Assembly: GCA_009735695.1 (NCBI GenBank)
Contig: SRSL01000008.1
Coordinates: forward strand, 1 to 64,000
Direction of reading: 5' to 3'
DNA: 64,000 nt
DNA from: Christiangramia bathymodioli
Lineage (GTDB): Bacteria; Bacteroidota; Bacteroidia; Flavobacteriales; Flavobacteriaceae
Part shown: positions 25,424-34,370 of the stretch, piece by piece
Numbering within the stretch: the first letter of the stretch is position 1
How the letters are laid out: each line of letters opens with the position of its first letter
Position numbers and translations under genes: made by a program
Notes under the pieces: generated by a model
Told to the model about the DNA's origin: nothing
What the model saw: only the letters and a program-made list of their open reading frames with translations
Databases searched by the model: none

Positions 25424-26800
25424 ATGCGGACAATCCTTGTTTTATTAATTTCAGTTCTCACATCCTTGCATATACATGGTCAGGGAAGAAACCAGTTTTC
25501 AAAAGCAGAAGTAAGAGAGGATCTCGATTACTTGTATAATGCTCTTAAAAATGCTCATTATAATGTATTTGCCTATACCACCGAGGCGGACTTCAATTCT
25601 ACCTATGAAAATTTGAAGAAAGCTATTAAGAAGGATTCTCTAAGTTTATTGGAGGCCACTAATCATTTGCAAAAACTTACCGCTAAGGTCAAAAACGGGC
25701 ATACAGCAATCGAGTTTCCAGGCCAGGCCTATGCCAAATTCGTGTACGGAGGCGGAAAAGTCTTTCCCCTTGAACTGGCTTTTGAAGATGGTCAGGCGCT
25801 GGTAAGGAAGAACTGGTCCCAAAACGAAAATATTAAAACAGGAGACCAGGTTATTAGCATCAACGGAACTTCCATGGAAGTTTTGCTGGATTCGATAGGG
25901 AAACAGGTGTCGGCAGAGCGACCTTATTTTAGAAATGTGAAGATCGAAATGTATTCATTTCCAAGGTTTTACTGGCAGGTATTTGGTGAAGAGGAGAATT
26001 TTTCGGTCACGATCGCTGGTGAAAACGGAACGGAATCCTACAGGTTAGCCCCCATACGTGCCTTGGATGATTATGAAATGAAACGCAACGAGGTCATGAA
26101 TGCTCAAATGAACTTAAAGTTTTTGCAAAATGCGGCTTATCTGAATCCCGGAAATTTTGGAGGTAATGAAAAGGCCTATCAAAAATTCATCGATTCAGCT
26201 TTCACGGAAATAAAAAAACACGATGTTCAGAATCTTATCATAGATCTTCGAAATAATATGGGCGGAAATGATTCCTTCAGTGATTACCTCGTGTCGTATT
26301 TTGCCGAAGAAGCTTTTAAATGGAATTCCAGTTTTACTTTAAAGACCAGCCAATTCCTAAAGGAAAATATCCGAAAAACAAAAGATACTACCAATCCATT
26401 TTGGAAAGAGGCACTGGAGCATGCAAATGGTGAAATTTATGATTACGAATTCGATGTCTATCAGCCTCAGCCAAAGCCCAGAAGGTTCGAAGGAAAGGTT
26501 TATGTGCTGGTAAATAGGCAGTCACATTCCCAGTCGGCAGTGACAGCAGCCCAGATCCAGGACTATGACTTCGGAACCATAGTTGGGGAAGAAACCGGTG
26601 ACTATCCATCATTATACGCCTCGATATTCAGCTTTAACCTGCCCAATACCGGCATCCCTGTTAGTGTTTCTAAAGGTTATATGGTTCGGGTAAATGGAAG
26701 TAAAGCGGAAGAAGGTGTTATTCCAGACATTATGATACGAGATCACCTGCTGGATGAAAAAGACGAAATTTTAAGTGCTTTACTGGAAAAACTTGATTAA
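25424..26800 (+). CDS. Secreted S41 family peptidase
   Basis: 458 residues with a signal peptide ending about HIHGQG. An N-terminal helical domain is followed by a PDZ-like segment (KTGDQVISINGTSM) and the S41 core: LIIDLRNNMGGN, VYVLVNRQSHSQSAVTAAQ (candidate Ser) and TIVGEETGDYPS. The position usually holding a Lys or Arg in VGxKT is Glu here, so catalysis may be altered or use another residue. The end GVIPDIMIRDHL is typical. Periplasmic. Confidence 0.85.
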   Translation: MRTILVLLISVLTSLHIHGQGRNQFSKAEVREDLDYLYNALKNAHYNVFAYTTEADFNSTYENLKKAIKKDSLSLLEATNHLQKLTAKVKNGHTAIEFPGQAYAKFVYGGGKVFPLELAFEDGQALVRKNWSQNENIKTGDQVISINGTSMEVLLDSIGKQVSAERPYFRNVKIEMYSFPRFYWQVFGEEENFSVTIAGENGTESYRLAPIRALDDYEMKRNEVMNAQMNLKFLQNAAYLNPGNFGGNEKAYQKFIDSAFTEIKKHDVQNLIIDLRNNMGGNDSFSDYLVSYFAEEAFKWNSSFTLKTSQFLKENIRKTKDTTNPFWKEALEHANGEIYDYEFDVYQPQPKPRRFEGKVYVLVNRQSHSQSAVTAAQIQDYDFGTIVGEETGDYPSLYASIFSFNLPNTGIPVSVSKGYMVRVNGSKAEEGVIPDIMIRDHLLDEKDEILSALLEKLD

Positions 26801-26808
26801 ACTTTCCA

Positions 26809-27093
26809 TTGAATATTAAATATTTCAAACGAATAGGCCTTATAATACACCTAAATTTATCACTCCCTTTATTTGAAACCGAAAAAGTTTTCTGCTTTTA
26901 CCTTGAAAGGAAAACCAGGCTGGATGGATTTAAAATTATTCACCTCAAAAACTGTGAGTTACTGCCGGCGAAGAAAGGCCGTAAAAAGCTGGGCTATTTT
27001 GAAGATTTTGAAACCCTTCTGGAATCCTCGAAAGAGCGATTTGGAAAAGTGAAATTATGCAGCCAGTGTTGTCGCCCCTCTGCAGACCAATAA
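26809..27093 (+). CDS. Small Cys-rich conserved hypothetical protein
   Basis: Up to 94 residues from TTG 26809; the start is uncertain as no ATG is available and the first 35 residues look unconserved. The C-terminal half GFKIIHLKNCELLPAKKGRKKLGYF ... KVKLCSQCCRP has the H-x3-C-x2-LP and CxxCC pattern of a small family of likely metal-binding proteins seen in Bacteroidota. It begins 8 bases after the peptidase stop. Confidence 0.5.
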   Translation: MNIKYFKRIGLIIHLNLSLPLFETEKVFCFYLERKTRLDGFKIIHLKNCELLPAKKGRKKLGYFEDFETLLESSKERFGKVKLCSQCCRPSADQ

Positions 27094-27183
27094 AAAAAGA
27101 CGCAAAAAGACTTTACTTCATGCGCCTTTAATTATTAAACTTTTTATTTTTTATGCTTCCTACCTCAAGAAAGCAATTGCAAA

Positions 27184-27816
27184 TCAGTTAGTTTTTATAC
27201 TACAGCCAACAGCTTTGGTTGTCGCTGGTTCTGGCTGCTTTCCGTCTTCAATGGCTTTAATTGCCTTTTCAAGAAATTTTTCCTCAACATTACCAGGATC
27301 TCTCGGACTGTCATCAATGGCACCATGATACCGGAGGGTCCTATTGGAATCTACAAGAAAAATTTCAGGGGTGCGTGTTGCACCATATTTGGGAAATATC
27401 TCCTGTCCATCATCGAAAAGGTACAGAAATGGAAATCCTTTCTCTTCTGCATTCTCCTTCATTGCCTGAAAACTATCGCCGGGTTGAACCGCCGGATCGT
27501 TGGGTTGTATCGCAACCACCGGATATCCTTTAGGAGCATAGGTATTGTGAAGTTTAATGAGACGTTCTTCATTCGCGATAGCATACGGGCAGGTATTGCA
27601 GGTAAAAACCACGATATAAGCTTTGGGTTTGTTCCCGTTGGCATCCATGATATTGTCAAAACTATACATCTTGCCGTCTATATTCTTAAGGTTGAATTCC
27701 GGTGCCTTGTCCCCTACTTTGATCCCTCCGTTATTAATTTTCATTGTCTCAGGAACCACTTCAGAATTACCAAAAGAAAACATGCAAATGGCCAGAATAA
27801 AAAATAATGTTCTCAT
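27184..27816 (-). CDS. Secreted thioredoxin/peroxiredoxin-like protein
   Basis: 210 residues; signal peptide MRTLFFILAICMFSFGNSEV. An AhpC/TSA-redoxin fold: VGDKAPEFNLKNIDGKMYSF, then the CxxC site VVFTCNTCPYAIANEERL. It is close to the family often labelled thioredoxin-like in Bacteroidota. The C-terminal AVGCSIKTN matches the ending seen in this subgroup (a GCxIKW-like motif). It is cotranscribed with the TlpA-like gene immediately upstream (17 bases apart). Confidence 0.85.
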   Translation of the reverse strand: MRTLFFILAICMFSFGNSEVVPETMKINNGGIKVGDKAPEFNLKNIDGKMYSFDNIMDANGNKPKAYIVVFTCNTCPYAIANEERLIKLHNTYAPKGYPVVAIQPNDPAVQPGDSFQAMKENAEEKGFPFLYLFDDGQEIFPKYGATRTPEIFLVDSNRTLRYHGAIDDSPRDPGNVEEKFLEKAIKAIEDGKQPEPATTKAVGCSIKTN

Positions 27817-27833
27817 GATTTATAATTTTAGTT

Positions 27834-28424
27834 TTATAGAAAAATTTTTAATTCATTTTCGATCTCCGAAACATCTTCAAAGGCAGTTCCAATTAGTTTA
27901 TTCTTTTCGTTCCGGTAAATATAGGTGGCCGGGATAGCTCCAGTCCAATCCGGGGAAACCTTATCGATCCAGTCGTTATATTTACCGTCCAGCAGCACCA
28001 CCACCTTTGAATTCAATTCGTTCTTCTTAACAAACGGTACCAGTTGCTTTTCGATCTGGTCTGGAAAATCAAGACTTACCAGGACTACCTTTACTTTGTT
28101 ATCCTGGTAGATTGAATCGATTTTTTCAAAATATGGCAATTCCTTGATGCAGGGTTTGCACCATGTCGCCCAGAAATTAATTACATAAGTAGTATCATTA
28201 TCGAAACGGAAAATAGGTTCAAGGTCTTCAAATTTTTCATACATGGCGATTCCTTCAATTTTCGACTGAGGTTCCGGCCAGTCCACGGCTTTATGAGATA
28301 CCTCCTCTTTCTGTGCATCAGTACTTTTTTCAGCAACAGCCTTCTTGTCATCCTTACATCCGTACGACAAAAAAATGATAATAAAACCGAAAAGGATTCG
28401 GTTTAAAGGAATATATCGATTCAT
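27834..28424 (-). CDS. TlpA-like thioredoxin lipoprotein
   Basis: 196 residues. The lipoprotein signal has the cysteine in FLSYGCKDDKK. Thioredoxin domain with WATWCKPCIKELPYFEKI and the C-terminal GAIPATYIY cis-proline loop. It should reduce periplasmic disulfides. It is the first gene of a two-gene unit with the redoxin downstream, and this pairing suggests a common thiol-redox task. Confidence 0.87.
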   Translation of the reverse strand: MNRYIPLNRILFGFIIIFLSYGCKDDKKAVAEKSTDAQKEEVSHKAVDWPEPQSKIEGIAMYEKFEDLEPIFRFDNDTTYVINFWATWCKPCIKELPYFEKIDSIYQDNKVKVVLVSLDFPDQIEKQLVPFVKKNELNSKVVVLLDGKYNDWIDKVSPDWTGAIPATYIYRNEKNKLIGTAFEDVSEIENELKIFL

Positions 28425-28701
28425 CTTTTAAAGCCTTTTACTCAATTTATTTTAAGAGGAATGAATTTACGTAATATTTAGTTATCTCATTATAAGGCAT
28501 TCAGAAAAAAATAAGATCGCTTACAGCTAATCTTTTAGACCAGGGATTTCAAAACCTTGACTTCAAATTCTATTTTAATTCTTCCTCCGGCTGGCAGGGA
28601 ATTCCCAGAAATGTGATATTTGTTACTTTCCGGACGAAAGTCAAAACATACTTTTGTACCCGTAATGTTGAATTTATCAGGATTCAGGAAAATTTAGAAT
28701 T

Positions 28702-30108
28702 ATGAAAATAGAACAGATTTATACCGGTTGCCTTGCCCAGGGCGCTTATTATATTGAAAGTAACGGAGAAGTTGCGATCATAGATCCGCTTCGAGAAGTG
28801 CAACCTTATATTGAAAAAGCCGAAGAGGCCGGGGCGAAGATCAAGTATATCTTCGAAACTCACTTCCATGCAGATTTCGTTTCTGGCCATGTAAGCCTTT
28901 CAGAAAAGACCGGCGCCCCTATCATCTATGGTCCGAATGCTAACCCGCAATTTGACGCGATCATTGCTGAAGACGGGCAGGAATTCAAACTTGGTGAACT
29001 CACCTTTGTGGTACTCCACACCCCTGGACATACCATGGAGAGCACTACCTATCTTCTAAAGGATAAGAATGGAAAGGACCATGCACTGTTTACTGGTGAT
29101 ACCTTATTCCTTGGTGATGTGGGCAGACCAGACCTGGCTCAAAAGGCCGCTAGCATGACACAGGAAGAACTGGCTGGGATTTTATTTGACAGCCTGAGGA
29201 CCAAGATCATGCCCCTGGCAGATGATATTACAGTATATCCTGCTCACGGAGCCGGTTCGGCCTGCGGAAAGAATATGATGAAGGAAACCGTTGACACACT
29301 GGGTAACCAGAAGAAAATGAACTACGCTTTAAGAGCCGATATGACTCGTGAGGAATTCATCAAAGAGGTCACAGACGGGCTTCTTCCTCCGCCCGCCTAT
29401 TTCCCGATGAATGTTCAGATGAATAAGGAAGGTTACACCGATATTGACGAAGTTCTGAAAAAAGGGCAAAGCGCGCTTAGTCCCGAAGCTTTTGAAGCTG
29501 CTGCTAACGAAACAGGTGCCGTGATGCTGGATATCAGGCATCAGTCTGATTTTGCAAAAGCACATATCCCGGGCTCCATTTTCATTGGACTTGACGGAAG
29601 TTTTGCACCCTGGGTTGGAGACCTGATCAGAGACGTTCAGCAACCAATTTTGCTGATTGGAGATGAAAACCGAATCGAAGAAGCAATTACCCGTCTTTCT
29701 AGAGTTGGTTTTGACAATACACTCGGCTACCTGGAAGGCGGATTCGAAGCCTGGGTAAATTCAGGAAAAGAAACCGATTCTGTACGATCGATCCTGGCAA
29801 CTGAATTTAAAGACGAGGCTAAAGACGCTCCGGTATTTGATGTTCGTAAACCAGGTGAATTTCAAGCCGAACATGTGGCGAATGCAAAACATACCTCACT
29901 TTCTGAAATCAATGAACACCTTTCAGAATATCCCGAAAACGAGACCTTCTACCTTCATTGTGCCGGAGGATATCGCAGTATGATCGCAGCATCTATACTT
30001 AAAAGCCGCGGTATTCACAATCTGGTGGATGTTCAGGGCGGATTCAAAGCCATTAAAGAAGCAGGGGTTGAAACAACCGACTATGTTTGTCCTTCTACCC
30101 TGAAATAA
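28702..30108 (+). CDS. Metallo-beta-lactamase fold hydrolase with two rhodanese domains
   Basis: 468 residues. Residues 1-235: MBL fold with THFHADFVSGH (His 54, His 56, Asp 58, His 63), HTPGHTMES and FTGDTLFLGDVGRPDL, as in persulfide dioxygenases (ETHE1-like). Residues about 255-355: a rhodanese domain lacking the catalytic Cys (the loop reads LLIGDENRIEE). Residues about 370-465: an intact rhodanese with HCAGGYRS. It oxidises or transfers sulfane sulfur such as glutathione persulfide. No signal peptide, so cytosolic. A strong terminator follows. Confidence 0.9.
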   Translation: MKIEQIYTGCLAQGAYYIESNGEVAIIDPLREVQPYIEKAEEAGAKIKYIFETHFHADFVSGHVSLSEKTGAPIIYGPNANPQFDAIIAEDGQEFKLGELTFVVLHTPGHTMESTTYLLKDKNGKDHALFTGDTLFLGDVGRPDLAQKAASMTQEELAGILFDSLRTKIMPLADDITVYPAHGAGSACGKNMMKETVDTLGNQKKMNYALRADMTREEFIKEVTDGLLPPPAYFPMNVQMNKEGYTDIDEVLKKGQSALSPEAFEAAANETGAVMLDIRHQSDFAKAHIPGSIFIGLDGSFAPWVGDLIRDVQQPILLIGDENRIEEAITRLSRVGFDNTLGYLEGGFEAWVNSGKETDSVRSILATEFKDEAKDAPVFDVRKPGEFQAEHVANAKHTSLSEINEHLSEYPENETFYLHCAGGYRSMIAASILKSRGIHNLVDVQGGFKAIKEAGVETTDYVCPSTLK

Positions 30109-30128
30109 GATGAATGAATAATTGATCA

Positions 30129-30163
30129 AACAGGCGGCAGAAATGTCGCCTGTTTTTATTTTT
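30129..30163. terminator. Rho-independent terminator between convergent genes
   Basis: AACAGGCG (30129-30136) pairs with CGCCTGTT (30147-30154), loop of 10, then a T-rich run to 30163. It serves the MBL-rhodanese gene and may also stop the methyltransferase transcript from the other side. Confidence 0.75.
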
Positions 30164-30743
30164 TGAAGACCAGACTCGTCATAGCCCGTCTATCCTCGAC
30201 ATTCGTCGTTTTTACGGGCTCCAGAAATTCGAGTCTGAAGCTATCTTTCAGATCGTAAATCTGCTCCCTGGAAATAAAAAATCCGGCTTTTTGATTGCTG
30301 ACTGAATCCTTCAGATTGATTTCTTTACCTTCAAAGCCAATGGTCGAAGCTGTTCTAACGAGAAGACTTCCGCCAGGTTTTAAAACGCGAACAAGTTCAG
30401 AAAACATCTTTTTAAAATGCTCCTCATCTTCCGCAAAGTGAAGGACCGCACAGCAGATAATATGATCGAATTCAGCATTTCCGAAGGACAGATTCGACAA
30501 ATCTGCCTTGATAAAATTGGCAGAAGATTTTGGGTAAGCAATTCTGGCTAGCTGAAGTCGCTCCTCATCATTATCCACTCCGGTAATATCAAAACCGCAA
30601 TTATAAAACCACCTAAGATTTCTCGCATTTCCACAGCCTGCATCCAGGATCTTTTGGCCAGGAAGATAGCGTTTCTTCAGGATCTGGTCGATCACGTAAA
30701 TATCGGTATTCCCGAAAATTTTGAGGCTTTGCTGCAGGTTCAT
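30156..30743 (-). CDS. Class I SAM-dependent methyltransferase
   Basis: 195 residues. Rossmann motifs: ILDAGCGNARNLRWFYNCGF (motif I), DITGVDNDEERLQLA (motif II acid), HIICCAVLHFAEDEEHFKKM and LVRVLKPGGSLLVRTA. The pattern resembles TehB/UbiE-like small methyltransferases. The substrate is unknown. Its start lies near the divergent rhodanese gene, so the two may share a regulatory region. Confidence 0.85.
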   Translation of the reverse strand: MNLQQSLKIFGNTDIYVIDQILKKRYLPGQKILDAGCGNARNLRWFYNCGFDITGVDNDEERLQLARIAYPKSSANFIKADLSNLSFGNAEFDHIICCAVLHFAEDEEHFKKMFSELVRVLKPGGSLLVRTASTIGFEGKEINLKDSVSNQKAGFFISREQIYDLKDSFRLEFLEPVKTTNVEDRRAMTSLVFKK

Positions 30744-30748
30744 TGGCT

Positions 30749-30779
30749 TTGAATTTGACCCTAAGGTAACCTATTTTCG
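30749..30779 (+). promoter_or_regulatory. Candidate promoter of the secreted rhodanese gene
   Basis: TTG (30749-30751), 20 bases, TATTTTCG (30772-30779), one mismatch to TAnnTTTG; ATG at 30840. Confidence 0.45.
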
Positions 30780-30839
30780 TTTTTTTCTTTGGTAACCCAG
30801 GTTACTTACCAGGATTACTTTAAAACCTACTTTTACGAT

Positions 30840-31205
30840 ATGAAAAAATTATTGATCGCTATGTCCTTATTTACAACACTTTTTGGAAAAGCTCAGGAGG
30901 ATGAAAATATCAAGATCCTAACACCCCCCGAATATGAAGCCGCAATTTGCGCAGATGAAGTACAACTTTTAGACGTGCGCACTCCTGAAGAATTCAAGCA
31001 GGGCGCAATCGAAAATGCCATAAACCTGGATTTTTTTAGCAGGAGCACCTTCCTGAAAGGCCTTGAAAAACTGGATAAGAGCAAACCGGTTTATGTCTAC
31101 TGCCATTCCGGGGGAAGAAGCCAGAAGGCTGCCAGGATCATGAAAGAAATGGGCTTTACCAGAATCTTTGATCTTAAAGGAGGTTACAGCAATTATAACT
31201 TATAA
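30840..31205 (+). CDS. Secreted single-domain rhodanese
   Basis: 121 residues from ATG 30840 (an earlier start at 30789 would disrupt the signal peptide). Signal peptide MKKLLIAMSLFTTLFGKAQ; rhodanese domain with VQLLDVRTPEEFKQGAIENA and the active-site loop VYCHSGGRSQKAA. It moves sulfane sulfur in the periplasm. It runs into the racemase gene (4-base gap to its ATG), so the two are one operon. Confidence 0.87.
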   Translation: MKKLLIAMSLFTTLFGKAQEDENIKILTPPEYEAAICADEVQLLDVRTPEEFKQGAIENAINLDFFSRSTFLKGLEKLDKSKPVYVYCHSGGRSQKAARIMKEMGFTRIFDLKGGYSNYNL

Positions 31206-31209
31206 CAGA

Positions 31210-31896
31210 ATGAATTTAATTGGTCTCATCGGCGGAACTTCCTATCATTCCACGATCGTCTATTACAGGCTGATCAATGAAATGGTGCAGGAGAAAATTG
31301 GTTTGCAGGCTAATCCTACCATGCTAATCTATAGCCAGAATATAGAATTGATGCGCGCCCAGGAGGTCGATAAAATAAACGAGACCTATCTTAAAACTTC
31401 CAGAATGTTACAGGCAAATGGGGCTAAAGCTGTTATGATCTGTGCTAACACCCCACATATGGTATTTGATTATGTACAGCCAAAGATAGACATTCCAATT
31501 CTTCATATTGCCTATGCAATTGGGAAGGAAGCGACAAAAATGGGATTAAAAACCCTGGGACTTCTTGGGAACAAACCAACGATGACCAGGGATTTTATTC
31601 CTAAAGTTTTAAAGGAAAGCTATGGTATCGAAACCATCATACCTGAAAAACCGTATTTAGATCTGGCCCATAATTATGTGTCTACAGAACTCACACAGGG
31701 TATATTTTCTGAAAAGGCCAGGTCTTTCTTTTTAAACCAGATGAATCTTTTAAAAGCTCGTGGAGCTGAAGGTATCATCCTGGGTTGCACCGAACTCCCT
31801 ATCTTGTTCGAAAATACCGAATACGAACTTCCCCTATTATCTACTACAGACCTTCATGCGAGAATGGCAGCTGATTTTATCCTAGGAAAGAAATAA
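31210..31896 (+). CDS. Aspartate/glutamate racemase family protein
   Basis: 228 residues from ATG 31210. Both catalytic Cys motifs of the family are present: VMICANTPHM and IILGCTELPIL. The N-terminus LIGLIGGTSYHSTIVYYRLINE is typical. It interconverts L- and D-aspartate (or related amino acids) in the cytosol. It is downstream of the rhodanese gene and followed by a hairpin terminator. Confidence 0.9.
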   Translation: MNLIGLIGGTSYHSTIVYYRLINEMVQEKIGLQANPTMLIYSQNIELMRAQEVDKINETYLKTSRMLQANGAKAVMICANTPHMVFDYVQPKIDIPILHIAYAIGKEATKMGLKTLGLLGNKPTMTRDFIPKVLKESYGIETIIPEKPYLDLAHNYVSTELTQGIFSEKARSFFLNQMNLLKARGAEGIILGCTELPILFENTEYELPLLSTTDLHARMAADFILGKK

Positions 31897-31918
31897 AAAT
31901 CACATAAACCAAAAAAAA

Positions 31919-31937
31919 AGCATCCCATTGGGATGCT
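31919..31937. terminator. Terminator hairpin after the racemase
   Basis: AGCATCCC-ATT-GGGATGCT flanked by an A-run on the left (31911-31919) and T-rich sequence on the right, so it can stop transcripts from both convergent genes. Confidence 0.75.
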
Positions 31938-31965
31938 ATTTCATTTTTATCAAACTCTTAATAGC

Positions 31966-32487
31966 CTATTCAGCGATCTGCTCTTCTTCTACCAGTTCTT
32001 CTTCAGCAGTAACTGTTTCTGGTTCTTCAACCTTTATATCGTTTACTTCTTCATCACCATCAAAATAAGGGAATACATCTAAAATTGGTGATTCGGTAAT
32101 AGCCGGAATACTAAATTCACCCATGGTATTCTGCATGGCCTGGTTAGTATTGTCAAAAGCCTCCTTCACATCGTTGGCCTGGATAAGCATATATAAATTA
32201 GACTTTTTCTCCTTTCCACTTTCATCATCATAGGCTATCAAAGTCACTTTACATTTAAACCAGCGATCTGAATTCTCAAAAGGATGAACTTCAGAGAGAT
32301 TTGCCACCTTGATATTGGTGATCATGAATTCCTCACTGGTTAGGGTTTTCATCTCTTCGCTGATTCGGGCCTCTGCTTCGGTATAGGAAACAGCATCCAG
32401 AAGATAGGTTTCGGTAGTTGGTTTTTGTTCCCCGCTGTCCAGGGTTTTTCTATATTTCACTTTACATTCGTACCAGGTTGCACTCAT
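31966..32487 (-). CDS. DUF4494 domain protein
   Basis: 173 residues. The N-terminus MSATWYECKVKYRKTLDSGEQK and repeated FKCKVTLIAYDDESGKEKKS elements are typical of DUF4494, a cytosolic Bacteroidota family. The C-terminal tail after about residue 140 is very acidic (DGDEEVNDIKVEEPETVTAEEELVEEEQ). Function unknown. Confidence 0.88.
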   Translation of the reverse strand: MSATWYECKVKYRKTLDSGEQKPTTETYLLDAVSYTEAEARISEEMKTLTSEEFMITNIKVANLSEVHPFENSDRWFKCKVTLIAYDDESGKEKKSNLYMLIQANDVKEAFDNTNQAMQNTMGEFSIPAITESPILDVFPYFDGDEEVNDIKVEEPETVTAEEELVEEEQIAE

Positions 32488-32586
32488 AGTTCTTATTTTT
32501 TAGGGTGGACAAATATAACGGAGTAGACACGACCTTCTTATTAAATTCCAGATTAGATATCCACAATTATTTCCGAATAAATAAAA

Positions 32587-32611
32587 AAGGGAATCCGTTT
32601 TAGATTCCCTT
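32587..32611. terminator. Terminator hairpin after the glycosyltransferase
   Basis: AAGGGAATC pairs with GATTCCCTT with a T-rich end on the minus strand, 20 bases beyond the glycosyltransferase stop. Confidence 0.7.
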
Positions 32612-32631
32612 TTCAATAAGCAATTTTCAAC

Positions 32632-34056
32632 TTATTTCTTATCAGCCAGTTCCCTAGTTAACCAGCCTCTTTTGCTGGCCGTGGCAATGGCGTATGGTGT
32701 GATCCAGAACAACCCGAATGTATACAGAATACTGTAGGAATACGCCCAGAAAGATTCAGACAGTTTATACTTCTTCGCATAGAATAATACTGGAAAACTG
32801 GACCAGATCAATATACTTAACAGGGTAGAACTGATGAATAATAATGGATGCGTAAAGATGAAGAACAGCATGAACAGTACGAACGGATAACTCATGATCA
32901 ATTTCAGGATCTGGTTGATGAACAACAGCCTTGGCCCGAATTTAGAACCTTCCCTGAAATCTGTAAAAACATACTGCGACATCGCAAGATTTTCACGCAC
33001 ATTACTTCTTCCCCAACGGATGAACATTTTATACAGTCCGCTGTACTTTTCTGGTACATTGGTATACGCATAAGCATTTCTCTGGAACAACACATGATAC
33101 CCATTTTTAAGGATCATGTTGGTCATCGCGCGGTCTTCCCCAATATCTGAAGGTTGCCCCATAAAGGTCTGGTTGATCCATTCAGGAAGCACTTTAAATA
33201 CGGCTTCGCTTCTGTAAGCTGCCAATGCTCCCGGGGTACAAAGTACCGATTCCAGGCTGCTTTCCGCAGATCTTACAAATTCAAAACTCAACACAAAACT
33301 CACGTCCAGCATTTTCGGAAGCAGGGCTTTTTTGGTATTATTCAGTACTCGAATATTACCTGCTACCGCTCCACATTTTTCATTAACCACAAACGGACTC
33401 ACCAGGTTCCGCAATGTATCCTTACTTACAATAGAATCACTGTCTACAGTAACAAAAATCTCTCCGGTACCTAGCTGGAACCCACGATACAGGGCATGTC
33501 TTTTACCTTTATTTACCGGTTGTTGATAAATAGATAGACGGTCGCCCAGAACCTCTTTTGCTTTCTTCATCCATTCCCAGGTATCATCCTTACTTCCATC
33601 ATCAATGGCCAGAAGCTGTAATTTTTCAACAGGATAATCTGAATCCGCAAGGCTCAACAGGGTAGCCCAGACCTGTTTTCCTTCATTGTAGGCCGGAACG
33701 ATCACTGTGGTAGTTGGCAATTGGGAATCATCCACACTCTTAATTGATTTATACCTGAAGTACAGGTACAGATTGTACGCAAAAAACCCGATCTTGAATA
33801 CGAACAGAACGGTTAAGAGGGAGAAGAAAAGGTACCCCCAGATCGATTCCACCCTGCCCAATTTGTATGCGGTAAAATCATTCTGAAGCAGATAAGCCAT
33901 ATAGGCCGCTGCAATCAGCAAGATAAAACTACTGGCCCTTACCAGAACTCCTTTTAAGTTTTTTGAAGTTGTAGGCTGATCCTCTTCAAAATAGATCGGT
34001 TTTTTTGACTGATTTGTATTTGTTGAATTACTTGAATTCATATTATTAATTTTCAT
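32632..34056 (-). CDS. Processive family-2 glycosyltransferase (hyaluronan/cellulose-synthase-like)
   Basis: 474 residues. N-terminal membrane helices (about 30-95), GT-A domain with TVIVPAYNEGKQ, DDGSKDDT, TVDSDS (DxD metal site), GEDRAMT (catalytic Asp) and FIRWGRSNVRE (the R-W motif), then three or four C-terminal helices. Such enzymes polymerise and extrude a beta-linked polysaccharide across the inner membrane. No other polysaccharide genes adjoin. The start codon could be the second ATG, five codons downstream. Confidence 0.9.
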   Translation of the reverse strand: MKINNMNSSNSTNTNQSKKPIYFEEDQPTTSKNLKGVLVRASSFILLIAAAYMAYLLQNDFTAYKLGRVESIWGYLFFSLLTVLFVFKIGFFAYNLYLYFRYKSIKSVDDSQLPTTTVIVPAYNEGKQVWATLLSLADSDYPVEKLQLLAIDDGSKDDTWEWMKKAKEVLGDRLSIYQQPVNKGKRHALYRGFQLGTGEIFVTVDSDSIVSKDTLRNLVSPFVVNEKCGAVAGNIRVLNNTKKALLPKMLDVSFVLSFEFVRSAESSLESVLCTPGALAAYRSEAVFKVLPEWINQTFMGQPSDIGEDRAMTNMILKNGYHVLFQRNAYAYTNVPEKYSGLYKMFIRWGRSNVRENLAMSQYVFTDFREGSKFGPRLLFINQILKLIMSYPFVLFMLFFIFTHPLLFISSTLLSILIWSSFPVLFYAKKYKLSESFWAYSYSILYTFGLFWITPYAIATASKRGWLTRELADKK

Positions 34057-34370
34057 AATTGTTTCCTACTGTATATTAAGACAGTCGGCTTGCTTCCCGC
34101 CCGTCTGCAATGGGCCTAGCAATTCACATGCCACATTATAAAGCACTTATATACAACCTGTTATAGTAGCCTCATGGAGGGAAGGTGTGGTGTCATACCA
34201 CAAATCAGGATCATAATTACCCACAATTTGTAAGCTGATGGTAAAAAAGCTGGAAACAACTATTGTGAGAACCATAGAGTTAATACTGCCAAAAATTCGC
34301 CTGTTATTTTAAGCTAAATCATTAATTTTAAGACAAATAGAGGTCTTATTTAATTTAAAACTGAATTAAT
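34057..34370. other. 314 bp divergent intergenic region
   Basis: Lies between the leftward glycosyltransferase and the rightward secreted protein. I see no gene. A short dyad GTGGT-GTCAT-ACCAC (34187-34201) and another ACTGT...GACAGT near 34068-34085 could be operators or leader hairpins. TTATTTTAAG near 34303 and TTATTTAA near 34345 are -7-like for the rightward gene. Confidence 0.4.

Noticed and set aside
32848-33474. Rightward ORFs over the glycosyltransferase gene
   Set aside because: They are opposite-strand shadows of a gene with all family-2 catalytic motifs.
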